From: Takakia lepidozioides
Lineage: Eukaryota; Streptophyta; Takakiopsida; Takakiales; Takakiaceae
DNA length: 64,000 bases
Direction of reading: 5' to 3'
NCBI GenBank assembly: GCA_030704615.1
Contig: CM060731.1
Location: 49,292,001-49,356,000, forward strand
Part shown: one piece after another, positions 46,131-57,682 of the stretch
Layout of the letters: each line of letters opens with the position of its first letter
Numbering within the stretch: position 1 is the stretch's first letter
Made by a program: the position numbers and the translations under genes
Notes under the pieces: generated by a model
What the model was told of the DNA's origin: nothing
What the model saw: only the letters and a program-made list of their open reading frames with translations
The model's database searches: none

Positions 46131-49100
46131 ATGGCTGCGGTCCGCAAGAAGGGCCGAGGGGGTGGAAGTGGGAAGACGGAGGCGCTACCCCCGGGAGAGA
46201 CGCCTTCCATTTCACCCCCCCTGGTAAACCCCGTAAAGGAAGGTGACAAGAGACCAGCTCCTCAAAGTTTGACAGCCCTCGTCTCTCAAAGCTTCCAGAG
46301 AGATAGAGGGGAGAGGCCGCTTCCAGAGAGCATCCGCAACCCACTCAGCGACTCTGGACCTCGAATCTCTGTAAGACTCAGCAGGCACAAGAAATCAGAG
46401 CCAAACAGTTCTGAAAACACTCCAAGGTATTCAATTGCTCTGCTCTGGATTGTGGCACATTCATTTCCAAGTTCTTGCTTGTTACAAACCAGACAGCTGA
46501 AATGTAGGTACTGAGGCATACGATATCATAATGTTGATGTGCATGCCATTAGAGCCATAGAGCCACTGTGTGCCAACAGCACGAATTTCATAAGTGAGAG
46601 TATGTGTCTTCTTTGGCTAAGGAATGGGGACCTCTATTAATTCTATTCTGGTGTGGAACTCGCTCGGGTTTGGTGGAAGAGTTCCTCTTGATGGCCTAGT
46701 TTGAGGACTCACTGTGACTCAAGTTGTTCTGGCACAACAGAGCATTTTTGGGGTTGAGGATCGAAACTCCCTAATTGGACACAGATGGCTGTTATTAATA
46801 AATCTGAGCCCAATTCTGAGTATTCGTTGAAGATATGTTTGTATCGGGCAGTTTGATCAGGCACCAAGTGTCTAAAAATCTCCTTGACATGACAAGAATT
46901 TTTGTGACTATATTGCTGTCCACTACATAATTGTATCTTGTCAGATGATGTTGTATCGCACCTGAATGTGCAAGATGTATGATTGCTTCTGTTTGGACCT
47001 CTGGTCCTTTCAGCCCCTTCTGTGGCTGCAGTAAAGTTTTCTTCCCCATAAAGTTTTCCTTTTGTACCATAAGCTCTTTAAGCTTTCTGCGGACATTTAG
47101 AATGTTTCATTTCATCTCATTTCTTCTGTCTGTCTCGAGATGGATGAAGAGAGGTGAAAAGAAATCTTAGAATTGGCCTCTGGGGTTGTGTGCATCTTTG
47201 CATGTGAGGTGCAATACTACATTCCATGCCTGCTCTTAATGAATTTTTTCTACCGTTCTTTTGTGCAGGCTGAAGGATCTGATCAGGTCTGGAGCAAAGA
47301 ATGAGGAGAAAGAAAAGAAGTTTTATGAAGCGGTTCAGAAAACTGCATCCTCAAAGTGTAGGAGTTCATGCAAAGGGAATGAAGGTCAAACCATCAGCAA
47401 CTTCTCATGCAAAGCGGTGGGGGACGAGAAGTTGGCTCACAAAAGTTTGAGATGGGGTTTTGTGGAAGAAAAATTGATGCATTGCACTGCCTTGAAAGAG
47501 GAGGATAGAGGCCATGAACACTCTAGAAGGTCAACCCCAAGGGCTTCTTCCGTAAATGTACTGAGAGAAGGTAGGCTAAGTGCAGGTGGACTTGCTCGCA
47601 GTTCCAAGGGGGAGGATAGGTGCCAATCATCAAAGACTTCCCCGACATCTGTGGATTTGGCTTCACAGTTAAGGGGAGGGCGCAGCGTGTCACCATTTGA
47701 GCTTTTTCGTAATGAGGCTCTTCAATCAAATTTTCCTGTAAAGTCTATGTGCAGTTGTGGTTCAGGCCGGAGTTCAGTGGTTACCTCCCCCTTGCATGAG
47801 GCACTTGGTTGTATCGACGAGGAAGATAAAAACCACTTCAAAGTCTTCCCTTTCTCCGCAGGAGACAGAAGCCATCCAATAGTTTCCCCACCAACAGAAA
47901 TTGCAGGATTGGAGCATTCCAATCTTAGGTTCACAGACAGAATGGCTCATGATGGTTCACAAAACTTGTATCCAAGGCCTTCCTTCACCCAGTGCATGAG
48001 TAATGATGATAGGAACCGTGGACCTGAACTTCTTGGGAGTTATCAAAATAATCTTCAGGGAAGACTAGCCCTTCTTGAAGGGAGGGTAAGCCAGATGGCA
48101 GCTGAGCTAAGAGAAACGAAGAACATGTTGGATGCAAACAACCCGATTTGCTCCAAGGCCCTCCTCACTGATATTCAATCAAAAATTTCCAACATTGAAA
48201 AAGTCATGACAGGTTCTAGAGTGGGTGCCACGGCTTTTCCACCCCCCCATGAGGGCAGAAGCTTACAAGATCGTGTCTTGAGTGGTCGTGAAAGCTCAAG
48301 AGGGAGCAATGACCTAGATTACAGTGGGTATCACATTGGCAGCCCACGCCTGGCAGCATGTGATGTTTTTGATGGGCAAGATGGAAATGAGAGGCCTTAC
48401 CCGCATCACAAGCTCACTAAACAAGGACCGTCACTTCATCAAAAACTCATAGAGAACCGGGCTGCACTGCATGAGAAGCTGAAGCAAAATCGAGAGCTTC
48501 TCAGGACAAAGCTTGCGGCGCTTGGAGGGAAAAGGCTGGAGAGCAGCACTTGTGATGAGGGGGCAATGGTTGCTGCTGAGTTTTTTACTTCTCTTGATGA
48601 CGGCCACAAGCAGGGGATCCAAAGAGCAAAGGACTTTGCACAGGATATGATGGAAAAGAACATTTGCCCTGGTATGAAGGAGAGAACTCCTGAAGCTTAT
48701 GGTACTTGCAGACTGCTTGGAGGTTGCGCTATGGTTTTCCTGAAGTTTGGAGATATTTGAGGCACATTAGCTGCTGCTTGTTGCTTAATTGTATAGCTAT
48801 CTTATTTGCTCCATATTGTAAACCTCTTTATGTCAAGCTGGCAGCTTTTAGCTCATGAGTTCTCTCTCGAAGTCGGTATCATGGAAACCCCAGGTAGCCC
48901 ACCTTGAATATTGCATCTTGTTAGTTGGGCCACAAAAGTGGGCCTGTTGTAGCTTTTTGTATTCCTTGCAGCTGACAATCTGTTCGGCCTGTTGCATATG
49001 ATTGGAGCTATAATAACTGATTTAGTTTTTGTTGATCCTCAGGGAAACTCTCTTCAGCAGTGTCCTCCAATGGGACTGGCATTATGCAGGGCTTCACAGA

Positions 49101-51566
49101 ACACAGCTCAGCAGGGGGGAGTGAGTCTTCTTCAAGAGACCTTTTCTCTGAGGGAAGTTTTTACCTCAAAGGAATACAAGAACACAGTCAGAACCAAGAT
49201 CCAAGAAACAGCACCCACTTACACTGTGAGACAGGAGGACAGAGAAGTTTGGAGGACTTGAAACAAGTCAATGATTCTGGAAATGGACAGACCAGAGCTC
49301 CCGATGAAGTTGACCGAGCAGAAAGGGCACCTGTCTCAAGTATCTACTTTTCAGACAGCCTCACATGTGGAGAAAGCCCTCTCTCAGATTATCGAACTGA
49401 CGAAGATTATTGCCTCCCTATAGGTCCTCAAGAAACTCTAATTGAGGGAGGAGAGGAGACAATTGATGATACACCTGGGAAGAGACTTTGCCCAGTTGGA
49501 CAGAAGACTGCAACAGCTGGGTGGTTTGTCTGTGAGGGAGAAGGGCTTCTGCTAGCACATGATGATGGTTGCTGCTCATTCTACGATGTGGCCAATATGG
49601 AGGTAGAAATGTATACTGGTTACAGTGTCTGCCAAGTGTCTGCTTATGTTGTGTTAATACTCAAATAGCTCTCACATAGTCTCAATGAAATGGTTCCTAA
49701 AGTCTGCTGTCAGCATTTAGTATTAATTTACAAAGGGTAATCTTCTTCACCAAGGTTCTGTTGATCGATTGCAGGAGAAGGCAGAGTACAAAGGCCCCAA
49801 GGACCTGGCTGCAGGGATTTGGGAAGACTGTTGGGTGATACGTGCTGCAGGGATTGATGGACGCTCCAACAAATACGTAGTTGCTGCATCTGCAGGTGGG
49901 GCTGTGAACTCAGCATTTTGTTCATGGGACTTCCACAATCGCAGCATTACTGCCTATCACTGTGACGTGCCACCTTCACCAGCTCCCTTGGGAGGTTTGA
50001 CCTTACAGAGCCCAGACTCTAGCATCCCTGGTTACGCAGGCATTTCATCTTCCAGGGACCCAGGCCCTAATCACAGCTCAAAGCGATGGTTTGACAGATC
50101 AAACACCTTCAATCTTGGAAGACTCGGTGTTCTTTCGAACAAAAAGACCTTGAGAAGGACGATGTCCTTAGATACTCCATCACTTAATCGAAGTCCTGTT
50201 AGGGAGGCAAAAGAAGCTCCACTCTGGTGGTACAGACCATGTGGGGCACTCTTAGCATCTGTTGGCAGCAGCCTGACAACTGTATCTCTCTATGATATAC
50301 GGGATGGGGAAGCAGTAATGAGGTGGGAAACAAAGAAGGCTGTCACAGCTATGGAATCCTGCAGCCCTTTGCAGTGGCGTACCAGAGGCAAGCATGCTAC
50401 ACGCAACTTGGAGAAGAATGTATCAACGTTGGTTGAAGAAATAACATGTTTCCTCGGTTATTCAAATGGATCTTTCTTTCAGACTCCCCAGATTCCTAGA
50501 AGCTGGGAGAAATACTCACTCATAGTTGTGGTGGTGTAGGGTCTGGATGTCTAGACCATGCTATAGTATACTGGGACTTGTAGAGAAGTGTACTTCAAGA
50601 CAGTGCCTGTGCTTGAATTGTGTAATTCATTGGTCAAACGTGGTTTGTAGAAATTTCTTAGTCTTTGATTAGACCTCTTCATCCTAATAAAATGGTTTAT
50701 CTGTTCTAACCATTCCAGGTAAGATGGTGGTGGCGGAAGATGAAGGATTAAGTTTTTGGGACGTTAATGGCATGAACGGTCACCGTCTCCACCATGCTAA
50801 TCTGGTGGGAAAGCAGCTGCGTGCATTGCATGTGCACAATGTGGATGCTGAATGCAGTGGTGGTGTCAGACAAAAGTATGTACTCAGTTGCCCTCATCAA
50901 TTCTCCCATCCATGCCTACAGGCATCTAACTTTCCTCCATATCTCCATTGATCACCAACTTCTGTGGTTCAGCCGTCCCTGCTTCTGACTCCAACAAACT
51001 GTGATTTCAACTGCAGGTTAAGTTCATCCGAGCATCACACTGATGGAGTGCTTTGCACTCATGAGGCAGTCAACATCTTGGACTTCCGTGTTCCAACAGG
51101 AATTGCAATGAAGATACCCACATTTGGGGAGGAAATCCACTCGGTGTTTGCCAATGGAGATAGCGTCTTTGCTGGGGTCACCAGCTTCAAAAGTAAACAG
51201 CAATCAGAGGATTCCAACAGCAGTGTAGAGAACGCATATTCAAAGGCATCAATTACTTCATGCAAAGTGAACCAGTGGTCAATCCGGCAAGGGAAGCCCA
51301 TGAATGTCTACACTCTCCCAGATTCCAACCAGCACCCCCAATCCTTCATAAGCCAGGTGTGGGGTTCCATTGGTACAGTGATTGCAGCAAATGAAAATGC
51401 ATTGTTTGTGTTTGATGAGGCCAAGGGGTACATTTCGGGGAAGGAGGGTACAGAGGTGCGCAGCGTTATTGCAGATGATTTGTATTATCCTACATTCGAT
51501 TATGCCAGCTCCCGGGTGTTACTCATCTCAAGGGACCAGCCAGCACAGTGGTGTCACTGGCCATGA
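46131..51566 (+). CDS. KIN14B-interacting WD40-type protein, At4g14310-like
   Basis: Six exons with matching phases: 46131-46426, 47269-48671, 49043-49602, 49775-50387, 50719-50875, 51017-51566, about 1,192 residues. The N-terminal half is disordered and Ser-rich, then has a heptad-like stretch (LHQKLIENRAALHEKLKQNR). The C-terminal half is a degenerate WD40 propeller with WFVCEGEGLLLAHDDG, WVIRAAG, YVVAASAGG, FCSWDF, LSFWDVNG, GVRQK, VNILDFR and, near the end, YPTFDYASSRVLLISRD. These match plant At4g14310 proteins, named for binding a kinesin-14 (KIN14B/KAC) that acts in actin-based chloroplast movement. Its own role is unclear. Intron 4 has a GC donor (GAG/GCAAGC at 50388) instead of GT. 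Both phase and homology require it, since reading on gives an unrelated tail and a stop at 50539. Confidence 0.85.
50388..50718 (+). other. GC-AG intron
   Basis: The donor GAG/GCAAGC and acceptor TTCCAG join QWRTRG to KMVVAEDEG in phase 1, restoring the propeller strand seen in homologues. GC-AG introns are a known minority class of U2 introns. Confidence 0.7.
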
Positions 51567-52993
51567 GAACCATTGGTATCCATATGCGATTAAATCTATT
51601 GGATCTACACTTCCTGTTATTACACAACTCCTGCATGCTGTGGGTTTCGAGGGATCAGCCACCATGTCCTGCATTTCGATCCAATGGTATGGGCAAGAAG
51701 TTACCTTCTCCCCAAATCCTTTGCAGGGGTGCGTAGAATCACTTCCATGCATGCATGGAGCCTTCATGCAAGCTGCTGGAGCATGCAACTTGGCTTCTGG
51801 CAATTTTTCCACTCCACTGAGGACTGTTTAGGAAGAATACCAGGACTCGAAAGAAACATTGCTTGATCTTTCAGAAGTTCCCCATCCTGCTGGTGGAGCA
51901 TTTCTCCAGATTTCAAAAGGTTGCAGACTGAACGACTGAACCTTTTCAGAGGCATGAACAAGATATTACCATCTGATAGTGGTTCTTTTCCAGTGGTTTA
52001 TCATCTGCAGACTAGTTATCAACTTAGTTACCTATCTGTTTCAATGCAATGTTGCATTTTAATGTAGGCACATTCCATAGTGCAACCAATCCTCGGTTGC
52101 CTATACCCATCTATAGTAATTTGTTTTTTTACATCATAACTCAGGCTTAACAACCTTTTGAAAATGGCCATCGACAGATTTGACCTGACAAATGTAACAA
52201 TGTGTTTGTGTGGCAAACAACATGATGGTTGTAATTGACACGCAGTATTGTTTGAGGTTCAAAGTTACTGAGAACTCTCTTCAAAATGATGTTCTGTGTT
52301 CTAGTCCCACCTGAGGTGCCCCTGGATCATCCAGATTTGGCCACTATTGCAGGTGATGATCAAGTACCAGGTGAAGACCCCAATGCTATCATGTTTGACT
52401 GACACTAACCTTTGCATGCATGTGGTTACTAGAAAGCCTATTGAAAATGCAATAACACAGAGCAAAGCCTTTGTAATAGATTTCCAACTTTTCAGCTTTC
52501 CAACAGTGCAAGTCTGTAAGCACCTGAAGTACATCCACTTCCAGAAGATTACCATTGGAATACTGGTCCATAACTGATAAAAACCTATTTCTATGAAGAC
52601 CCAGCCAGTATAGAATGTTCAAGAATATTTAAATACTGTGGCGCGGGCTGGTATCAAAAAAATATACCAGCCCAACACTGGATAGCTCTGCTAGTCTCAC
52701 ACTTTAATCCTTATTGTGATGAAACAGCTGACCGTAATTTTTAGTCCATTCTATTGATATTTCTACAAAACCTGCAGCAGATGTCATCAAAAGATCTGGA
52801 AGGGGATCTTCTACTTATTTCCTACAATGAGTTCAAGCTTTGTTTCACATGACATGAAATGAAATGGTACCTTATAACGTCCGTGGAAAGCTCAAAGAGC
52901 TTATGGGACAAAATGGAAAAAAAACACGAGAGAGGAAACAACCAGAGCCAAAATAAAAAATGATTTGGTCGCCAAAACCTGAGAGAACTTTTC
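51567..52993. other. Convergent 3' flanks, nothing seen
   Basis: Lies between the 3' ends of the At4g14310-like gene (+) and the PPD6-like gene (-). No supported gene, RNA or mobile element. Confidence 0.35.
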
Positions 52994-54879
52994 TTATGCA
53001 GCGAAAGACTGGAGAACAGTCCTAAGAAGTGGTTCATAAGTGGCCCATTGTGCATCATTGGCACTCACAACAAATAGAAGAACGACATTGCCTTTTGCTG
53101 TTGCAGTTGCAAGGTTGTGCGCTCCTGTCAATGCAAATGGTGTCTCCAATCTGTAGCTGTAATACTGGCCACAGTACACCAAACCATTAATATTAGTCTT
53201 GTAAGAAACCAGCAGAGGCAGCTTTCTGTGCTGCTACACAGGCCGTGCTCCCAGAGACAATGTGAGCTGGAGGTGATACGATGTTGGTATAGTTACTCTA
53301 AACAAGCTTTTCTCATACAAGGGATGAAAATTGCTTTTTCTCTTCGCTTCACAACTAGAGCTTTGCTGAATTTCGTACGAGGTGACTCACTGTAGATCAG
53401 ATAACATGTATCTGGGTACTGTAACATATCAAACCTGCATCTAGGTACTGGAAATTACAGACATAACTGAGAGAGTACAGCCATTGAGAAGTCCTCATGC
53501 TCACTTACAGTTTGAGCTCCTCGTTGTTGAACAGTAGTTTCAAGGACCTCATCGGGATCGTAACTATTACCAGTAACAAAGGGACCCAATGCTGATATTA
53601 ATTTTTCGGGGCTCCCAATCTCCTCAATAGTGGCATTGGGTTTGTTGGTGAGGCGGATTATGGGTGACGCAACCACTTGCACAGTGCCTTGCTTTGTATT
53701 CTCAAATTTGACTTCCACCCAAGGCTCTGCACACTTGGGCTGGCAGTAATTGCCGGACAGAATGTTTGCAATTCGCAGTTGCTTCCATGTAGGAGGCAGA
53801 ATAAATTGGTAGGGTTGCACATTCCCTGCCAGGCATACACACATTACCCATATGACCCAGCAAAAGTGGCTCAAATTTTGTCTATGGAGGATCAAGATGT
53901 GGTCACAATGAGTATTACACTGGTGCCTATGTTAGTCAAAAGGACCATCTATCGGCAACCTTCCCCTAAGTAAGGCGATTACCGCTAGATCAACATCTCT
54001 TGATTGCAATAGAGAGTTCCGTACTAAGGAAAGTCATTGCCACAATTTCCTTACTCTTACCACTGTTGGTAGATAGTCCAGCACAATAGGACCAGCAACA
54101 CGTGACTCAACTTATGTGGAGGAAACACGGAAATGACTGTAATGCCGACATAAGCTATCTCTGAAGGGGGTGGTTTGCGAATTGTCAGCAATTAGATTAG
54201 AGAAGTCAATGTACCTAGCAATTGAGCTGAATATGGAAATGTATTCGCTCACTGTTGGGTACTTCTACAAAAACAGTTTTGAGGCTTCTCAAATGATGCT
54301 GTGGGGACAGGGACAACTGCCGTGCATTGTCATGGTGCTCTTCTCAAAGGCTCAAAGGGAGATATTTTCAAAGCATCAAAAACCCTGTCACTGCACCTCT
54401 TTTGGTACAGCTTGAAAGGCTTGCCAAAAACGGCCAAGTAGAGGCCGCCTTAAAATTTTGGATAATCCACTTCTGTTGATAAGTGATGAGGTAGCAATGG
54501 ACCCACCAGCTCGAAGAGCAGGGGTGTCCTTAGTGGAAGCACGGAACTGCACATACTGTGTGTTGCCCGCAGCCGGGGGAAGATAAGCGCCCACCTCAAC
54601 CTGTGTATACGCGCCTGCACTGCCTGCACTCCCCACCATCCATCCCGCTGCAGTCACCGCTAAACAAGCCTCCCGCCTTCCCATAGGAGCAGCCATTACC
54701 TTCATCTCTGTCCCCCCTGCCACATTCTCACCATCACTGCCACTGCACTGTGTAATCCCTCTTAAGTGATGCAGCCCACCCAAATCCTTCTTCCCTTGTG
54801 ATTGTGGCAGAAGCTGGTGGTAGCTCAAGCGCAGTGGGTGCGTGCACTGCCAGACCGAGCAGGACGCCATAGCTGCCAT
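52994..54879 (-). CDS. PPD6: Thylakoid-lumen PsbP-domain protein, PPD6-like
   Basis: Three exons: 54879-54507, 53825-53509 and 53164-52994, phases 1 and 0, giving 286 residues. The N-terminus is a chloroplast transit region followed by a twin-Arg signal (GRREACLAVTAAGWMVG, ending GSAGAYT), so it should enter the lumen by the Tat path. The mature part has PALRAGNVQPYQFILPP, the pair CQPKC, ASPIIRLTNKPNATIEEIG, LGPFVTGNSYDPDE, and the C-terminal YYSYRLETPFALTGAHNLA and LLFVVSANDAQW of the PsbP fold. The CxxxC pair and overall pattern fit PPD6, a PsbP-domain protein with a redox-active disulfide, rather than PsbP or PPL. The choice of PPD6 among PPD members is from memory. Confidence 0.8.
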
Positions 54880-55519
54880 GCAGCTGCTGTCTTTCTTTCT
54901 TTCAACTGTCCATTCCTTGGAACCACTCTCACATAAGTTATGAGGATCAGAACTGCTTGGCAGCTCACCAGCGTGAAGCTTGGACCTTGGGCAATCGCTT
55001 GACTTGCTTTTCGGCTGATTCTGCCTCCTCTTTCTGTGTATTTTTTCTCGTTCTTTTCCTTTGTCCCAAAGCGAGTCTTTGAGCTTTTACTCTAAAGTTT
55101 ACTTTTACTCTAAAGTTTCATCTTTGATTTTCTTTTTAACGAATCGATTGCAACCGAAGGGGCCGGTCCAGTAGTTATACGCCGCTCCTCTGGACATACA
55201 TACAAAATACTGTTTTCATACACTCTCCGTATTTTAATATGATACTTTCGTGGTACACTTTCCATACGGTACTAAATACTTCAGTGATACGGTCGCTCAC
55301 GACTCACTGTGGCACTCATTAATGGCCCGGATCAAATCGCGTTATTAATATTGCGATCAATTTATTTATTTATTTTCGAATGTTTTATCCGATTCTCGCT
55401 TTGACACTTGGCAACAGGTTGCCGCGTGCCACTGAGTGGGCTTGGACAGAGTTCATCCACATGGTTCTATTTTTATCCATGGAAGCTGTCTATGGTTCAA
55501 ACAAGTATCTAACCCTCCA

Positions 55520-55590
55520 TTGTTGGTAGCTCAGTTGGATGGAGCACTCAGTGGCACCCAGTTGATTCTGGGTTCAATCCTGCTACCTTG
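55520..55590 (+). repeat. tRNA-like element, probable SINE head or tRNA relic
   Basis: TAGCTCAGTTGG (A-box, 55527) and GGTTCAATCC (B-box, 55571) are 44 bases apart, exactly the spacing in a tRNA gene without intron. The acceptor stem does not pair at the usual positions, so I do not call a functional tRNA. Confidence 0.5.
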
Positions 55591-57194
55591 TCGGGTGTGG
55601 TATAATGTTCTTCTCCCTCCCTTGGGCAGCGTCCCCCTCCTTTTCTACCGGCCCTTCCCCTTCGTCATGCCATTTCTTACCGGCTGAACTTTTTTGAAGT
55701 GAAACTTGAGCTACATATTTAGTCTTTCATTTACCTTTGTTCGCAGGTAGACATGTGAGAGAGAGACACACTGATTCACTGTTGCTTTTGGAGAGGACAC
55801 ACGAAACTGACACTCCTTTGCCTATGTTGCACTAAATAATTTCTTGATGGTCTGCATGGACACAAAAACCCCAAAACCCATAAAACGCATAAATGCATGA
55901 GAATTGGCAAATACTGAGCGAGTGATCTAATTGTATCTACAAACTCTTGCATAGTCATGTTACTGAAATCCACATCTACAGCTTTATCTCTATCAACACA
56001 TGTATTGAAGTATCTGTTTTGTTCTCGCTCCAAAAAAATTTGTGACACATCGTTGAAACGCCGGGTATTGTCAAGTAGCACAATCGTGCGTCATAAAGCC
56101 TCGTACTTCTGTATCGGTAGTGGCTTTCACAAAAATGCAACAGAAACATAAAATTTCTCTGTTCTCAACATGGACAATAGACAGCCAACGAATGTTCCAA
56201 CTGTTTGTCAGGCTTATGATTAATTTGATACATAAACGCTCGAGTGAAGACATTTGTTGGCATTACGCATACCTGACTCTTGAGCTATGCAGAACTATAC
56301 ATAGCATACAATTTTTTGACTTCTTCTAGATCTGTAGCAATCACGTTTAGTGAAAAAATTGGATATGAGATTGCCCACAATCTTTCATGCAATATTCCCC
56401 TTTCCATGTGTGCAAACGATCTTGTCTTAATTTCTTACACATCACCATATGACCGACGGGTGGAGGAGAGTCCCATCTTATGTAGGCTTTGATCGATTTG
56501 ATCACCTGCATAAGGCTGGTTTGGTAACAAGTAATCGGACAATCAGACAATCACCTGAATTTAAGTGTAAGTGCCATAGTTCCTCTGTTTTCTACTGCTA
56601 CTAATCCAACAACACATCAATCTTCAATGAAGTTTTGCAGAAAGAGCAACACCTTCGGATCCACATCATAGCCTCTTATTTCCGCCGTATATGACACCTC
56701 AAAACATTTTATCTGTGCTTTGTTGTAACTTTGTATATCTATGTGAGTTTTAGGAGGACCTAGTGAACATTTTGGAAGCTTTGTAGCCTTCTCCCAACTG
56801 GTTGCTATCGTGCCTTATGGGACCTTTGTCACAGCTTGATGGCTCTGTCACAAGTCGTTTTGCTGCTTGCGCAACTTTCCTCCCCCTACATCATGTGCTC
56901 ATTTCTTCTGTTCTACCATTATTTATCCTTTCCTCACCAGCCCACACCACCTAAGCTAAACAACCCCCCTATTTGCACGTGTTCACTATTTGCAACCCCA
57001 CAAAGACTCTAATGCTAACCCAATGGTGCACCTACTTAACCTTATGTAATTGAACCATTCTCGTCCCCCCTCTTTCTAAGAGTCCCTCATCAACCCCCCT
57101 TTTCTCTCCCAACTGCATGTCCTTCCCCTCCCTTCCCACCTGGTCAGCACGTCCGGGCATGCACACCTGGCGCAAACCAGCCTTGCAGAAGGCC

Positions 57195-57258
57195 AGCCAA
57201 GGCCGCTTGACGGCTGCAGCCCGCCGTCCTGAGAGTGTGTAAGTTAAAAGGAGGGAGG
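57195..57258 (+). repeat. 64-bp repeat, copy A
   Basis: Matches 59807-59870 in the same orientation with one mismatch by eye. It contains the inverted pair GACGGC/GCCGTC around a GCTGCAGC palindrome. Confidence 0.85.
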
Positions 57259-57682
57259 CTTGCTCTCCGTGGCCTCTCCCACCTCCAACTTACTACCTGC
57301 TCTTAACTAATCTACACTGAGGCCCGGGGCCTCCACTCAAAAATATGGAACAGGTACCGTAAGAAAATTATATGCTAGGTAGGCTAGCAAATGCCAAGGT
57401 CAAAGTGAAAAACTATTGTCATAGATCCAAGAAAACAAGTGAAATGAACAGAGTATTTTCTGATGATTCGCGCTCAGTCATGTAAACGACCACACGGTAA
57501 CGGGACATGTAGATGGAGCAGTATTGCATATCTAGCTGGGGGAATGTGCTCTGCTGCCCATACATGCAAGGGCCTTGTGCCAGGGAACGACTTGCTTTTC
57601 GTTCTGGAGAGACGAGAACAGGATGTTTGAAAACTATGCTCTGCATCCAACAGCATTTAGACTCCAGAAACTGTGCTTGTGA

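Larger units (their letters stand above)
54880..57682. other. Intergenic region with a tRNA-like element
   Basis: Holds the PPD6 promoter side, a tRNA-like promoter pair (55527-55580), a 64-bp repeat (57195-57258) and the 3' flank of the UDP-glycosyltransferase. A minus-strand frame at 56081-55776 (NDVSQIFLEREQNRYF) looks protein-like, but I cannot place it. Confidence 0.35.

Noticed and set aside
48672-48760. Coding continuation of exon 2 of the same gene to the stop at 48760
   Set aside because: A GTATGA donor at 48672 joins the next exon in phase 1 and continues the family sequence.
49769-50539. Ending the At4g14310-like protein at the stop at 50539
   Set aside because: Downstream exons continue the propeller and match the family to its C-terminus once the GC donor is used.
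55520-55590. Functional tRNA gene
   Set aside because: The A- and B-boxes are good, but the acceptor and T stems do not pair.
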